A stretch of 37,957 nucleotides of DNA. Origin: Armatimonadota bacterium (lineage in GTDB: Bacteria > Armatimonadota > UBA10988). Positions 14,819 through 22,058 of this stretch are shown piece by piece (position 1 is the first letter of the stretch; each line of letters opens with the position of its first letter). Made by a program: the position numbers and the translations under genes. The stretch lies in NCBI GenBank assembly GCA_016235455.1, contig JACRKZ010000039.1:1-37957 (forward strand), given 5' to 3'. The notes below the pieces were generated by a model that worked only from the letters and a program-made list of their open reading frames with translations, ran no database searches and was not told the DNA's origin.

Positions 14819-16051
14819 ATGGCCCACCGTGACATCGCCGTTCTGCGTGAACTCGCCAAGCAGTGGATGGACTGGGCGCATCGGCCCGAGATGGCCGAGC
14901 GACGGCGCGCCTGGACCGCGCTCAAGGACCTGCGCGCCGAACGGCCCATGGTGCTGTTCGAGACGGGCACGCTGGAGGACTTCCTCGTCGACCAGCCCAT
15001 CGTCTGCGAGGACCCGCTCTACCGCTCGGTTGAATGGGCCATGCGCTGGGACCTGCGCCATGCCGCCGAGCTCGGCGACGACATTGTCATCGAGCCCGTC
15101 TGGCGCACCGGGTGGGATGTGCAAGGCGGCGGCTATGGCGTCGACATCCGCGCCACGCACGCCCAGGATGGCAGCGGGCACAGTCACGGCTACCACTTCA
15201 ACCATCCCATCCGCACACCCGACGACCTGGGGCAGTTGGTCAAGCGCGCCTGGTCGGTCGACCGCGATACCAGCCAGAAGCGCTTCGAGCGGCTGTCCGA
15301 GGCGTTTGGCGATATCCTGCCCGTGGTGCTGCATGGCACGCGCAGTCTGCACGCCGGGCTGACCTCGGACCTGTTCCGCCTGATCGGCAACGAGAACCTG
15401 CTCATGTGGCCGTTCGACCAGCCCGACGCGCTGCATGCGCTGATGGGCTACCTGCGCGACGACCGGCTGGCCTGGTTCGACTTCATGGAGCGCGAGGGGC
15501 TGTTGGGCCTGAACAACGACTACTGCCTCGTGGGCTCGGGCAGCCCCGGCTATGTCAGCGCGTTGCCGGCCGCGGGCTATGCCGGCCAGGCGCGGTTGCG
15601 TGACTTGTGGATCTGGATGGAATCGCAAGAGACCACCATGGTCTCGCCTGACATGTTCGCCGAGTTCTTCCTGCCTGCCATGGCCGCCGTGGCCAAGGCC
15701 TTTGGCCTCGTCTACTACGGCTGCTGCGAACCGGTGCACGACCGTTGGCAGCACATCCACCGCGAGATCCCCCATGTACGCGCCTGCTCCGTCTCGCCCT
15801 GGTGCGACCAGCCGGCCTTCGCCGAGATGATCGGCCAGTCGGTGGTGTTCTCCCGCAAGCCCAAGCCCGCGCCCATGACCGGGCCGACAGCGCACTGGGA
15901 CGAACTCGAGGCCGACCTGGACTCGACGCTCGCCGCGGCCGCTGGCTGCAATCTCGAAATCGTCTTCCGCGACGTGTACCGCATCTCCGGCGACCGGCCC
16001 CGGCTGGCCCGCTGGGTGCAGATGGTGCGCTCGCGCATCGGCGGTCGCTGA
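14819..16051 (+). CDS. URO-D-like protein (uroporphyrinogen decarboxylase / methyltransferase superfamily)
   Basis: The ATG at 14819 is preferred over the GTG at 14798 because GAGGGGAG lies 8 nt before it. The product has 410 residues. The C-terminal half carries the landmarks of the URO-D-like group common in polysaccharide-degrading environmental bacteria: YYGCCEPVHDRW (299-310) and RACSVSPWCD (321-330), plus SPDMFAEFFLPAM. True HemE enzymes are shorter and have different N-terminal arginine motifs, so heme synthesis is unlikely. The MtaA/CmuA branch transfers methyl groups from corrinoids, but no corrinoid protein is nearby. The physiological role is therefore unassigned. It is 11 nt upstream of the NPCBM gene and probably co-transcribed with it. 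Confidence 0.75.
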   Translation: MAHRDIAVLRELAKQWMDWAHRPEMAERRRAWTALKDLRAERPMVLFETGTLEDFLVDQPIVCEDPLYRSVEWAMRWDLRHAAELGDDIVIEPVWRTGWDVQGGGYGVDIRATHAQDGSGHSHGYHFNHPIRTPDDLGQLVKRAWSVDRDTSQKRFERLSEAFGDILPVVLHGTRSLHAGLTSDLFRLIGNENLLMWPFDQPDALHALMGYLRDDRLAWFDFMEREGLLGLNNDYCLVGSGSPGYVSALPAAGYAGQARLRDLWIWMESQETTMVSPDMFAEFFLPAMAAVAKAFGLVYYGCCEPVHDRWQHIHREIPHVRACSVSPWCDQPAFAEMIGQSVVFSRKPKPAPMTGPTAHWDELEADLDSTLAAAAGCNLEIVFRDVYRISGDRPRLARWVQMVRSRIGGR

Positions 16052-16062
16052 AAGGGATGACC

Positions 16063-18618
16063 ATGCGTTACCTGCTGGCCCTCGTCCTGCTGATTCTGCC
16101 CGCGCTCGGCGCCGAGCCCATCTGTCTGGGAGACCTGGAGCCGGCCACAGCCACCATCGGCTGGGGCGCGCTCGGCTTCGACCGCAGCGTGGAAGGCAAG
16201 CCGCTCACGCTCGGCGGGCGGGTCTATGAGCATGGCCTGGGCACGCACGCCCCGAGCACTGTCGAGTACGACCTCGACGGCTGCTACGAGCGCTTCGAGG
16301 CCACCGTCGGCGTCGACGATGAGATGGACTATTTCGGCAAGTCGTCGCTGGTCTTCCGCGTGCTGGTCGACGGCAAGCTGGCCTTCGACAGCGGCCTGAT
16401 GGGCACCACCACCGAGGCCAAGGCCGTGGATGTGCCATTACGCGGCGTCCGGCAACTGCGCCTGGTTGTCTCCGACGGCGGCGACAACATGAACGGCGAC
16501 CACGGCGACTGGGCCGATGCCCGGCTCACGCCCGGCACGTCCGGCAGCGCGACCGCATCGACCAGCTTCGACCTGTCCAGTCAGCGCGTGGGCGATGGGC
16601 GCCTGGCTTTGGTGCTCGGTGGCGATGGCCGCATCGCCGGCGCCACCCTCCGCGGGTCGAGCCTGGGCCTGCGCGGCGGCACAACGCTCAACGGCTGCCG
16701 CGACGTCGCGTCCACCTTGCTGCGGCGCGATGGCGCCGCGCTGGTTGCCCGGCGCACCGTATCAAGCGACAAGGGTGGCCAGACCTGCCAGGTGACCGAA
16801 CGCTTCGAGCCCACGGGCAACAGCCTGCGCTGGACCGTCGAACTGAACAGCCCGGACGCGCCGTGGAGCACGGTCATCGACACCGGCATCGTCTGGCCGG
16901 AGCCCGAGCGAGCGCGCGTCTGGGCCGCCTGGCAGGACCCGACCGGCGCCCATGACGGCCGCTGGCGCGATCCGCTCGAGCCCCAGCCCTTCGCCACGCG
17001 ACGCATGTCCTATGGCCAGCCGCGCATCGAGACCGGCCATGGCGGCTGGGAGCGCGGCACCGTGGCCACGCTGCCGCTGCTCACCGTGCTCGCCCCCGAA
17101 GGCGGCCTTAGCCTGGTGCGCTCGCCGGAGGACCACATCCTCGACGCCGAGCTGGGCGTCAGCCGCGCCGGCTCGCTGTCGTTCCGACACGACAAGCTGC
17201 GCCTGGGCCAAGGCAAGACGGTCCGGCTGACCTTCGACCTGGTCGCCCACGCCGCCGAACCGCGCGCCGCGCTGGCCTGGCTCCGTGGGCGCTACCCACG
17301 CTTTTTCCAGCCGCCGCGACCCGAAGTGCACGACATCGCCGGCTGCGCCGCCTACTCTGGCGACGAACGCCAGGTCGATGCCGACCGACTGCGCCGCATG
17401 GGCTTCCGCGTCAACTGGAAGCTGTCCGACGACTTCCCCTACATGGGCATGTTCATCCCGCCGGTCAAGGACGCGAGCGAGCGCTGGCAGCGCGCCAACG
17501 ACGAACCTCAGCCGCCCGGCAAGCCGCGCGACACCTCGTGCCAGCAACTCAACGACTACGCCAGATGGATGCGCAGCCAAGGCTTTGCCGTACTCAGCTA
17601 CTTCAACGTGACCGAGTTCGGCCGCAAACTGCCCGCCGCTCTGCCCGCCGCCAAGCGCGCCGCGGACGACCCGCTGCTATGGCTGGAGTCGGGCGACTGG
17701 CTGCGCTTCCGGCTGCCGACCGCCGCCTTCGCACCGCCCAAGCTGACCTGTTACGAAGCCTATGTCACCGACTGCGGCGACCCGGCCTACCAACGACACA
17801 TCCTCGAGCAGGCCGAGCGGCACATCCGCTTGCTGCCCGACACCAGCGGCATCTGCATCGACCGCGGCGACTGGCTGAAGTACTACAACCCGAACGCCGA
17901 CGACGGCATCTCGCTCTACGAGGGCCGGCCGGCGCGGGCGTTGGTCGAGTCGTGGAAGTCGCTCATGGCGCAACTGGGGCCGACCATGCACCGCGCCGGC
18001 CGCTTCATCTTCAGCAACCCAATGCACCCGCGGCTGGACCTGGTAGGCCAACTCGATGGCCTTTACACCGAGTTCGGCAACCAGCCCACGGTCATCAACG
18101 GCCTCAGTCTGCTCTGCCTGGACAAGCCACTGCTCTGCTGGACGACCGACGGCGACGCGCTCGACGACGCCTTCTTCCAGCGCCATCTGTACCTGGGTGC
18201 CTGGCCCACGGCGCCGTACCCCAGCAACAACCACTGCATCACGCCCTCGGCCGAACGCGACCGCTGGTACTTCGACTACGGTCCGCTCTTCGATCTGCAG
18301 CGCGGACGGCACTGGGTGCTGGAGCCGGGCTGCGTGAGCGCCGACGCGGCCAAGGCCAACCTGTTCCGGCTGCCCGACGGATGGCTGGCGCCGGTGGTCA
18401 TGGCCAGCGCGCCGACCGTCCGCGTCAAGCTGCGCGGGCCCGGCCTCGGCGTGGCCTGGCGCGCGCACTACCCCGGCCGGGCCGACAGCCTGCCGGTGGA
18501 GGCTGAGGCGGACGGCGATGCAGTGGTGCTGACCGTGTCGACGGTGCGCGGCTGCGCGGTGCTGCGCGGCACAGAGTTGCCGCGGCGAGCGACCCGCGCC
18601 GACGATCTACTTCGGTAG
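16063..18618 (+). CDS. Secreted NPCBM-domain glycosidase-like protein
   Basis: Of several in-frame starts, the ATG at 16063 has AAGGG 7 nt upstream and begins a signal peptide (MRYLLALVLLILPALGA); a frame open back to 15745 is a shadow of the previous gene. The product has 851 residues. An NPCBM carbohydrate-binding module spans about 18-155 (HGLGTHAPSTVEYDL; DWADARL). A beta-sandwich region (about 165-420) is followed by what looks like a TIM-barrel catalytic domain (FRVNWKLSDDFPYMGMF, FAVLSYFNVTEFG, GICIDRGDWLKYYNP, GLYTEFGNQP), the layout of large alpha-galactosidase-like enzymes. The acid pair was not identified, so family and substrate stay open. It follows the URO-D-like gene by 11 nt. 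Confidence 0.7.
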   Translation: MRYLLALVLLILPALGAEPICLGDLEPATATIGWGALGFDRSVEGKPLTLGGRVYEHGLGTHAPSTVEYDLDGCYERFEATVGVDDEMDYFGKSSLVFRVLVDGKLAFDSGLMGTTTEAKAVDVPLRGVRQLRLVVSDGGDNMNGDHGDWADARLTPGTSGSATASTSFDLSSQRVGDGRLALVLGGDGRIAGATLRGSSLGLRGGTTLNGCRDVASTLLRRDGAALVARRTVSSDKGGQTCQVTERFEPTGNSLRWTVELNSPDAPWSTVIDTGIVWPEPERARVWAAWQDPTGAHDGRWRDPLEPQPFATRRMSYGQPRIETGHGGWERGTVATLPLLTVLAPEGGLSLVRSPEDHILDAELGVSRAGSLSFRHDKLRLGQGKTVRLTFDLVAHAAEPRAALAWLRGRYPRFFQPPRPEVHDIAGCAAYSGDERQVDADRLRRMGFRVNWKLSDDFPYMGMFIPPVKDASERWQRANDEPQPPGKPRDTSCQQLNDYARWMRSQGFAVLSYFNVTEFGRKLPAALPAAKRAADDPLLWLESGDWLRFRLPTAAFAPPKLTCYEAYVTDCGDPAYQRHILEQAERHIRLLPDTSGICIDRGDWLKYYNPNADDGISLYEGRPARALVESWKSLMAQLGPTMHRAGRFIFSNPMHPRLDLVGQLDGLYTEFGNQPTVINGLSLLCLDKPLLCWTTDGDALDDAFFQRHLYLGAWPTAPYPSNNHCITPSAERDRWYFDYGPLFDLQRGRHWVLEPGCVSADAAKANLFRLPDGWLAPVVMASAPTVRVKLRGPGLGVAWRAHYPGRADSLPVEAEADGDAVVLTVSTVRGCAVLRGTELPRRATRADDLLR

Positions 18619-18642
18619 CATGGTAGACGTCTACCATGGTAG
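18614..18642. promoter_or_regulatory. Cluster of GGTAG half-sites with a 20-bp perfect palindrome
   Basis: The palindrome CATGGTAGACGTCTACCATG occupies 18619-18638, starting right behind the TAG stop of the NPCBM gene. It overlaps a second palindrome, CTACCATGGTAG (18631-18642). Together they present GGTAG at 18614, 18622 and 18638 and its complement at 18631-18635. There is no loop or T-run, so a protein-binding site for a dimeric regulator fits better than a terminator. A GntR-like operator is possible, but no regulator gene is present in the window. Confidence 0.45.
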
Positions 18643-18722
18643 GGGATGAGGCGGACAGGCGCTCGAGGGCGGAACGGCTCTGTCCAGGGACCTTGCGGCC
18701 GGTGCTACTTGGGGTTGTCGCC

Positions 18723-18752
18723 TTGACAGAATGGCCCCAACGGGGCTAATCT
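18723..18752 (+). promoter_or_regulatory. Promoter of tRNA-Arg
   Basis: A perfect TTGACA (18723-18728) and TAATCT (18747-18752) are 18 nt apart, with the tRNA 5' end 11 nt downstream of the -10 element. The rest of the gap from 18643 to 18722 shows nothing else I can support. Confidence 0.75.
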
Positions 18753-18763
18753 AGGCGACGTAC

Positions 18764-18837
18764 GCGCCCGTAGCTCAGCGGATTAGAGCACCTGACTTCG
18801 GATCAGGGGGTCGGGGGTTCGAGTCCCTCCGGGCGTG
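18764..18837 (+). tRNA. tRNA-Arg, anticodon TCG
   Basis: A complete cloverleaf is visible: acceptor GCGCCCG / CGGGCGT (the first pair is G-U), D-stem GCTC / GAGC, anticodon stem CCTGA / TCAGG with loop CTTCGGA (anticodon TCG), variable loop GGGTC and T-arm GGGGG-TTCGAGT-CCCTC. The discriminator is G. CCA is not encoded. The 3' part overlaps the end of the minus-strand CPBP-like gene. Confidence 0.95.
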
Positions 18838-19792
18838 CTTCTTCTTCCTCAGGCGCCTGGGCCGTCGGCTCAGGCACGGATGCCGCACTGCGCCGAGCCG
18901 GCCGCAGCAGACACGCCAGCCACCCGCACAGCGCCAGCGTGACCACGAGGCTGCCGCTCACACCGCTGAACCCGCCGGAGATGATCGGCGGCAGGCTCGC
19001 CGCATAGGCGTGTTCCAGGCTGCTGTCGCTCAGCGCCAGGTCGGCCATGCGTTCCACCGCGGTCCAGCCGGCCAGCAAGCCCAGCGCCCAGCCCAGCGAT
19101 CCGCCGCGCAGCCGCACCAGGGCCAGAGCGCCGCCCGCCAGCAGCAGATTGAACAGGCAGAGCGGGCTGACGTAGGTGCTGGCCAGATGCGGCAGCGCGA
19201 ATACCGCCGCAACGAACACCGCGGCGCGCGCCGTGCCCCAGGCGTGCTCGGCGCGGTACAGGCAGTGACCAAACGGCACGATGCTGCGGCCCATGGCGTA
19301 GCACAGGCCCAGCGCCAGCAGCGCCAGACCCTTGGGTTCCCGCCAGTATTCGCCTTCGGCCGCGAGCCAGAGAAGGTAGCCGCCCCAGGCCGATGGCGTG
19401 CCGGACAGCGCCGCCAACGTCATCCACACGACGTGATAGGCCAGCGTGCCCAGCGCCAAGCCGATGACCAGGTCGCGCACCACCCGCCAGCCGCGCAGGC
19501 CGAGTTCGCCCAGCGGGTCGGCCGTGTTGAGGCGGGCGGCGAGCACCAGTGTTAGCAGTGGCAGCGAGAGGTAGGCCACGCGGAAGACAAGGTCCTCCGC
19601 GCAGTGCGCCTCCACCAGCGCGTGGACGCGCGGCGCTCCGAGGAAGCGCAGTTGGGGCAGCGAATGGCGGTAGCTGGAACGGATCGCGACCTCGACCGCC
19701 GCCAGGATGAGCCCGTAGACGACCACCGAGCGCGCCAGGTACATCTTGGCGCGGGACTGGGCGACATCGAGATCGGTCAGGTCGCGGCGCAT
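18803..19792 (-). CDS. CPBP-family-like membrane protein, 3' end antisense to tRNA-Arg
   Basis: The start at 19792 (MRRDLTDLDV) has GGGAGAG just upstream; the frame further upstream only crosses the tRNA-Ala gene. The product has 329 residues and about eight hydrophobic segments. FALPHL (198-203) matches the FxxxH motif of CPBP (Abi/Rce1-type) intramembrane proteases. The preceding motif, normally EExxxR, reads GHCLYR (175-180), so the catalytic glutamates are missing; another EDLVFR at 66-71 lies too far upstream to replace them easily. It may be an inactive homologue. The last residues (EARPEGLEPPTP) are the reverse complement of the tRNA-Arg 3' half, and the stop lies inside the tRNA anticodon arm. 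No earlier stop exists in this frame. Confidence 0.6.
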   Translation of the reverse strand: MRRDLTDLDVAQSRAKMYLARSVVVYGLILAAVEVAIRSSYRHSLPQLRFLGAPRVHALVEAHCAEDLVFRVAYLSLPLLTLVLAARLNTADPLGELGLRGWRVVRDLVIGLALGTLAYHVVWMTLAALSGTPSAWGGYLLWLAAEGEYWREPKGLALLALGLCYAMGRSIVPFGHCLYRAEHAWGTARAAVFVAAVFALPHLASTYVSPLCLFNLLLAGGALALVRLRGGSLGWALGLLAGWTAVERMADLALSDSSLEHAYAASLPPIISGGFSGVSGSLVVTLALCGWLACLLRPARRSAASVPEPTAQAPEEEEARPEGLEPPTP

Positions 19793-19810
19793 GGGCTCTC
19801 CCAAAGCAAA

Positions 19811-19834
19811 CGCGGCCCGGAAGACCGGGCCGCG
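19811..19834 (-). terminator. Intrinsic terminator of tRNA-Ala
   Basis: A perfect 10-bp stem (CGCGGCCCGG / CCGGGCCGCG) with a 4-nt loop is followed on the minus strand by TTTGCTTT. It lies 4 nt behind the tRNA and in front of the ribosome-binding site of the CPBP-like gene. Confidence 0.8.
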
Positions 19835-19838
19835 CGTA

Positions 19839-19911
19839 TGGAGGTGAGGGGACTCGAACCCCTGGCCTCTTGAGTGCGATTCAAGCGCTCTCCCAGCTGA
19901 GCTACACCCCC
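19839..19911 (-). tRNA. tRNA-Ala, anticodon CGC
   Basis: The cloverleaf has acceptor GGGGGTG / CACCTCC with the G3-U70 wobble pair that identifies tRNA-Ala, D-stem GCTC / GAGC, anticodon stem CTTGA / TCAAG with loop ATCGCAC (anticodon CGC) and T-arm AGGGG-TTCGAGT-CCCCT. The discriminator is A and CCA is not encoded. It has its own promoter upstream and a strong terminator downstream. Confidence 0.95.
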
Positions 19912-19924
19912 AGGGCCATGCGAA

Positions 19925-19953
19925 ACAATAGCACTGCGCCGCCGCGTTGTCAA
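19925..19953 (-). promoter_or_regulatory. Promoter of tRNA-Ala, overlapping the stop of the upstream gene
   Basis: Read on the minus strand, TTGACA (19953-19948) and TATTGT (19930-19925) are 17 nt apart, and the tRNA starts 13 nt beyond the -10 element. The TGA inside TTGACA is also the stop codon of the coiled-coil membrane protein gene. Confidence 0.8.
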
Positions 19954-20795
19954 TGCTCTCGCGATCCCGGCTCGACGGCAGTGCTTCCGCCGCCCACGGA
20001 GATGGCCGGCTCATCGAAGACCATGGCGTCATGTTCGCCGAGCAGGCGGTCGAAGCGCGCGCCTTCGTCGAGTTCCTCGTCGAGCAGGGCCTCGGTGGAG
20101 TCCATCTCGTCGAGGCTGGCCGACAGACGCCTCATGCTGCCGGCGAACTCCTGGAGTTGCTCGGTCATCGCGCTCTCGCCGCCGGCACTCATCGAGGCGG
20201 CCATGGCTTCGGAGAAGTCGAGCAGCGCGCCCTCAAATGCGTCGGCGAAGCTCTCGAGCAGTTTGTACTCGCGGTCCACGCGGGCCTGCAGGCTGGCCAG
20301 CCGACCGGGCCGCCGCATGCTCTCGGCGCACATATCGTACATGCGCCGCAACTCGTCGACCCGTTCCACGCGCTGGAAGAAGGCCAGCAGCCCCTCGCGC
20401 ACGAGGCTCAGGTGCGTGCCGAACTCACCGGAGTGACGGAACCAGGCGTTCTGCGCGGACAGGTTGGCGATGGTCGTGTAGACCGACAGTACGGTATCGA
20501 CGTACTCGTCGAGCGACCAGTCGATGCGCGACAGCTTCTCGCAGTGGCCCAGCAACTCCGAGTCGAGGCCGGCCTCGCGCCACTGGCTCTCGAGTCGCTT
20601 CTTCTGCCACAGGCCGCCCAGCGGCACCCAGACAAACATGGCGTTGACGATGGCGATGAGCGCGATGAGCCCGTTGCCCGTGGCGTTGGCCAGACCCATG
20701 AGCAGGAAGGCGAGTCCGCCCACGCCAATCGCCGAGACCATGTCGCTGCGGCGGTCGTTGTAATAGAGACGCAGATCCTCAAGCGTTACGCGCAT
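19950..20795 (-). CDS. Two-TM membrane protein with a long acidic coiled-coil tail, unknown function
   Basis: I do not recognise this 281-residue protein. Two TM helices lie at about 19-39 and 42-62. A largely helical region follows, with likely coiled coils (WREAGLDSELLGHCEKL, VERVDELRRMYDMCAESM, LQARVDREYKLLESFADAFEG) and an acidic stretch (SLDEMDSTEALLDEELDEGARFD). The short N-terminus and the tail probably both face the cytoplasm. The start has GGAAGG close upstream. It follows the phosphodiesterase gene by 34 nt and may share its transcript. The stop codon is part of the tRNA-Ala -35 element. Confidence 0.75.
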   Translation of the reverse strand: MRVTLEDLRLYYNDRRSDMVSAIGVGGLAFLLMGLANATGNGLIALIAIVNAMFVWVPLGGLWQKKRLESQWREAGLDSELLGHCEKLSRIDWSLDEYVDTVLSVYTTIANLSAQNAWFRHSGEFGTHLSLVREGLLAFFQRVERVDELRRMYDMCAESMRRPGRLASLQARVDREYKLLESFADAFEGALLDFSEAMAASMSAGGESAMTEQLQEFAGSMRRLSASLDEMDSTEALLDEELDEGARFDRLLGEHDAMVFDEPAISVGGGSTAVEPGSREH

Positions 20796-20829
20796 GGCCT
20801 TCCAGTCGCGTCGTATTTTAGCACATCGC

Positions 20830-21315
20830 TCACCAGGTTACGATCTCGGCCTCGGCGCAGCCAGCGGCGATGGTCAGCCGGGCCACCGAGTGATTGGGCT
20901 GCGAACGGCGCTGGGTCGGTGAGCCGGGGTTGACGAGCATCACCCGCTCGTGCGTCTGAACACACGGCACATGGCTGTGGCCAAAGACCACCACCTGCGC
21001 ATCGGGGAAATGGCTCAGCGCGCGCGCCGCGGTGGTGCTGCCGCGGCCACGGTGGCCGTGGGTGAGGCCGACCACGACGCCGTCGAACTCCAGTCGCAGC
21101 GCGCAAGGCAGGCGGTCGGCGACCTCATGCGGGTCGCTGTTGCCGGCCACGGCGTGGACCGGCGCGTAGGCGCGCAGCACGTCCAGCACGTCGAAGCTGG
21201 TCAGATCGCCCGCGTGCAGAATGGCGTCGACGCCCTCGAACGCGGTGAATACCTCCTCGGGCAGAGGCAGGCCGCGGCCGTGGCGGTGCGTATCAGATAG
21301 CAGGCCCAGTACCAA
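20830..21315 (-). CDS. YfcE/MJ0936-type metallophosphoesterase
   Basis: This 161-residue protein has every metal-binding motif of the small YfcE phosphodiesterase family: SDTH (Asp8, His10), HAGDL (Asp37), GNSD (Asn59), THGH (His86, His88) and GHSHVP (His113, His115). Family members hydrolyse phosphodiester bonds with Mn2+ in the cytoplasm; the natural substrate is mostly unknown. The length is normal for the family. The start is a TTG with GGAG 7 nt upstream, and the conserved first strand (VLGLLSDTH) begins directly after it, so no longer start is needed. It is divergent from the sigma factor gene (170-nt gap). Confidence 0.9.
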   Translation of the reverse strand: MVLGLLSDTHRHGRGLPLPEEVFTAFEGVDAILHAGDLTSFDVLDVLRAYAPVHAVAGNSDPHEVADRLPCALRLEFDGVVVGLTHGHRGRGSTTAARALSHFPDAQVVVFGHSHVPCVQTHERVMLVNPGSPTQRRSQPNHSVARLTIAAGCAEAEIVTW

Positions 21316-21417
21316 CGTCGGTCTCCGGCCGTATCGTTGCTCCGTTCGCCGGTCTTGGCAAGGGCGCTACAATGGTCGCGCATAGGAATCAGGCTGGCCG
21401 GCGCGAAAGACTTCGTT

Positions 21418-21442
21418 GGAACAGGCAGGGTAAACAGGTCCA
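21418..21442 (+). promoter_or_regulatory. Candidate ECF-type promoter of the sigma factor operon
   Basis: GGAAC (21418-21422) is followed after 16 nt by TCCA (21439-21442), resembling the GGAAC-N16-TC layout of many RpoE-type promoters. ECF sigma genes often activate themselves. A TACAAT at 21368-21373 is an alternative -10 box but lacks a good -35. The rest of the 170-nt gap shows nothing else I can support. Confidence 0.3.
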
Positions 21443-21485
21443 TGCATAGCGGGGTAGACTGGGACAGAGACGGACGAGGTGACGG

Positions 21486-22058
21486 GTGACGAGTGACGAC
21501 GCAGCACTGGTGCGGCGCGCTCAAGCCGGTGACCGCGTGGCCTTCTCGGAACTGGTGAGGCTGTACCAGCGGCCGGTCTTCGGCTTCGTCTACCGCCTCA
21601 TCCAGGACGAGGGTGCCGCCGCCGACGTCACCCAGGATGTCTTCGTCCGGGCCTGGAACTACCTGCATCGCTTCGATGCCGAGCGGCCGTTCCGGCCCTG
21701 GCTGTACCGCATCGCGGCCAACCGGGCCTCCAGCCGGCGCGAGAAGGATCGCGCCCACGGCACGGTGGGCCTGGACGATGTGGAGCTGGATCCGCCCGCG
21801 CCCGACGACGTGGAGTCGGACCTGGAGCGCAAGGAGCTTGCGGTGCGCGTGCGCACCGCGATCAGCGAGTTGTCGCCCCAGCAGCGCGAGGCCATGGTGC
21901 TGGTGGAGCTCGAGGGCCAGAGCGCCATCGAGGCCGCGGAAGTCATGGGCTGTTCGGCCGCCACGGTCAGGCAGCACATCTTCCGCGGCAAGAAACGTTT
22001 GAGGCAGCTCCTCGCGGCCTATGTGACCGGTCGCGAGCCGAATGCGGAGGAAGTCTGA
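21486..22058 (+). CDS. ECF (RpoE-type) RNA polymerase sigma factor
   Basis: The 190-residue protein has sigma region 2 at about 19-85 (FSELVRLYQRPVFGFVYRL, DVTQDVFVRAW, FRPWLYRIAANRA) and region 4 at about 120-176 (LSPQQREAMVLVELEG, IEAAEVMGCSAATVRQHIFR, KKRLRQLL). Regions 1.1 and 3 are absent, as in all ECF sigmas. The start is a GTG with GAGG upstream. The stop overlaps the start of the anti-sigma gene (TGATG), which in turn overlaps the pseudo-protease gene, so the three are coupled. It should direct polymerase to envelope-related promoters when released by the anti-sigma, which is inference from family behaviour. Confidence 0.92.
   Translation: MTSDDAALVRRAQAGDRVAFSELVRLYQRPVFGFVYRLIQDEGAAADVTQDVFVRAWNYLHRFDAERPFRPWLYRIAANRASSRREKDRAHGTVGLDDVELDPPAPDDVESDLERKELAVRVRTAISELSPQQREAMVLVELEGQSAIEAAEVMGCSAATVRQHIFRGKKRLRQLLAAYVTGREPNAEEV

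Noticed and set aside
16031..16062. Fusion of the URO-D-like and NPCBM proteins (the second frame is open back to 15745)
   Set aside because: The frames differ, the URO-D-like gene has its own stop at 16051, and the NPCBM protein has a signal peptide directly after a ribosome-binding site.
20796..20829. Promoter with TAAAAT in front of the coiled-coil membrane gene
   Set aside because: No -35 box at suitable spacing; the gene more likely shares the transcript of the phosphodiesterase gene.
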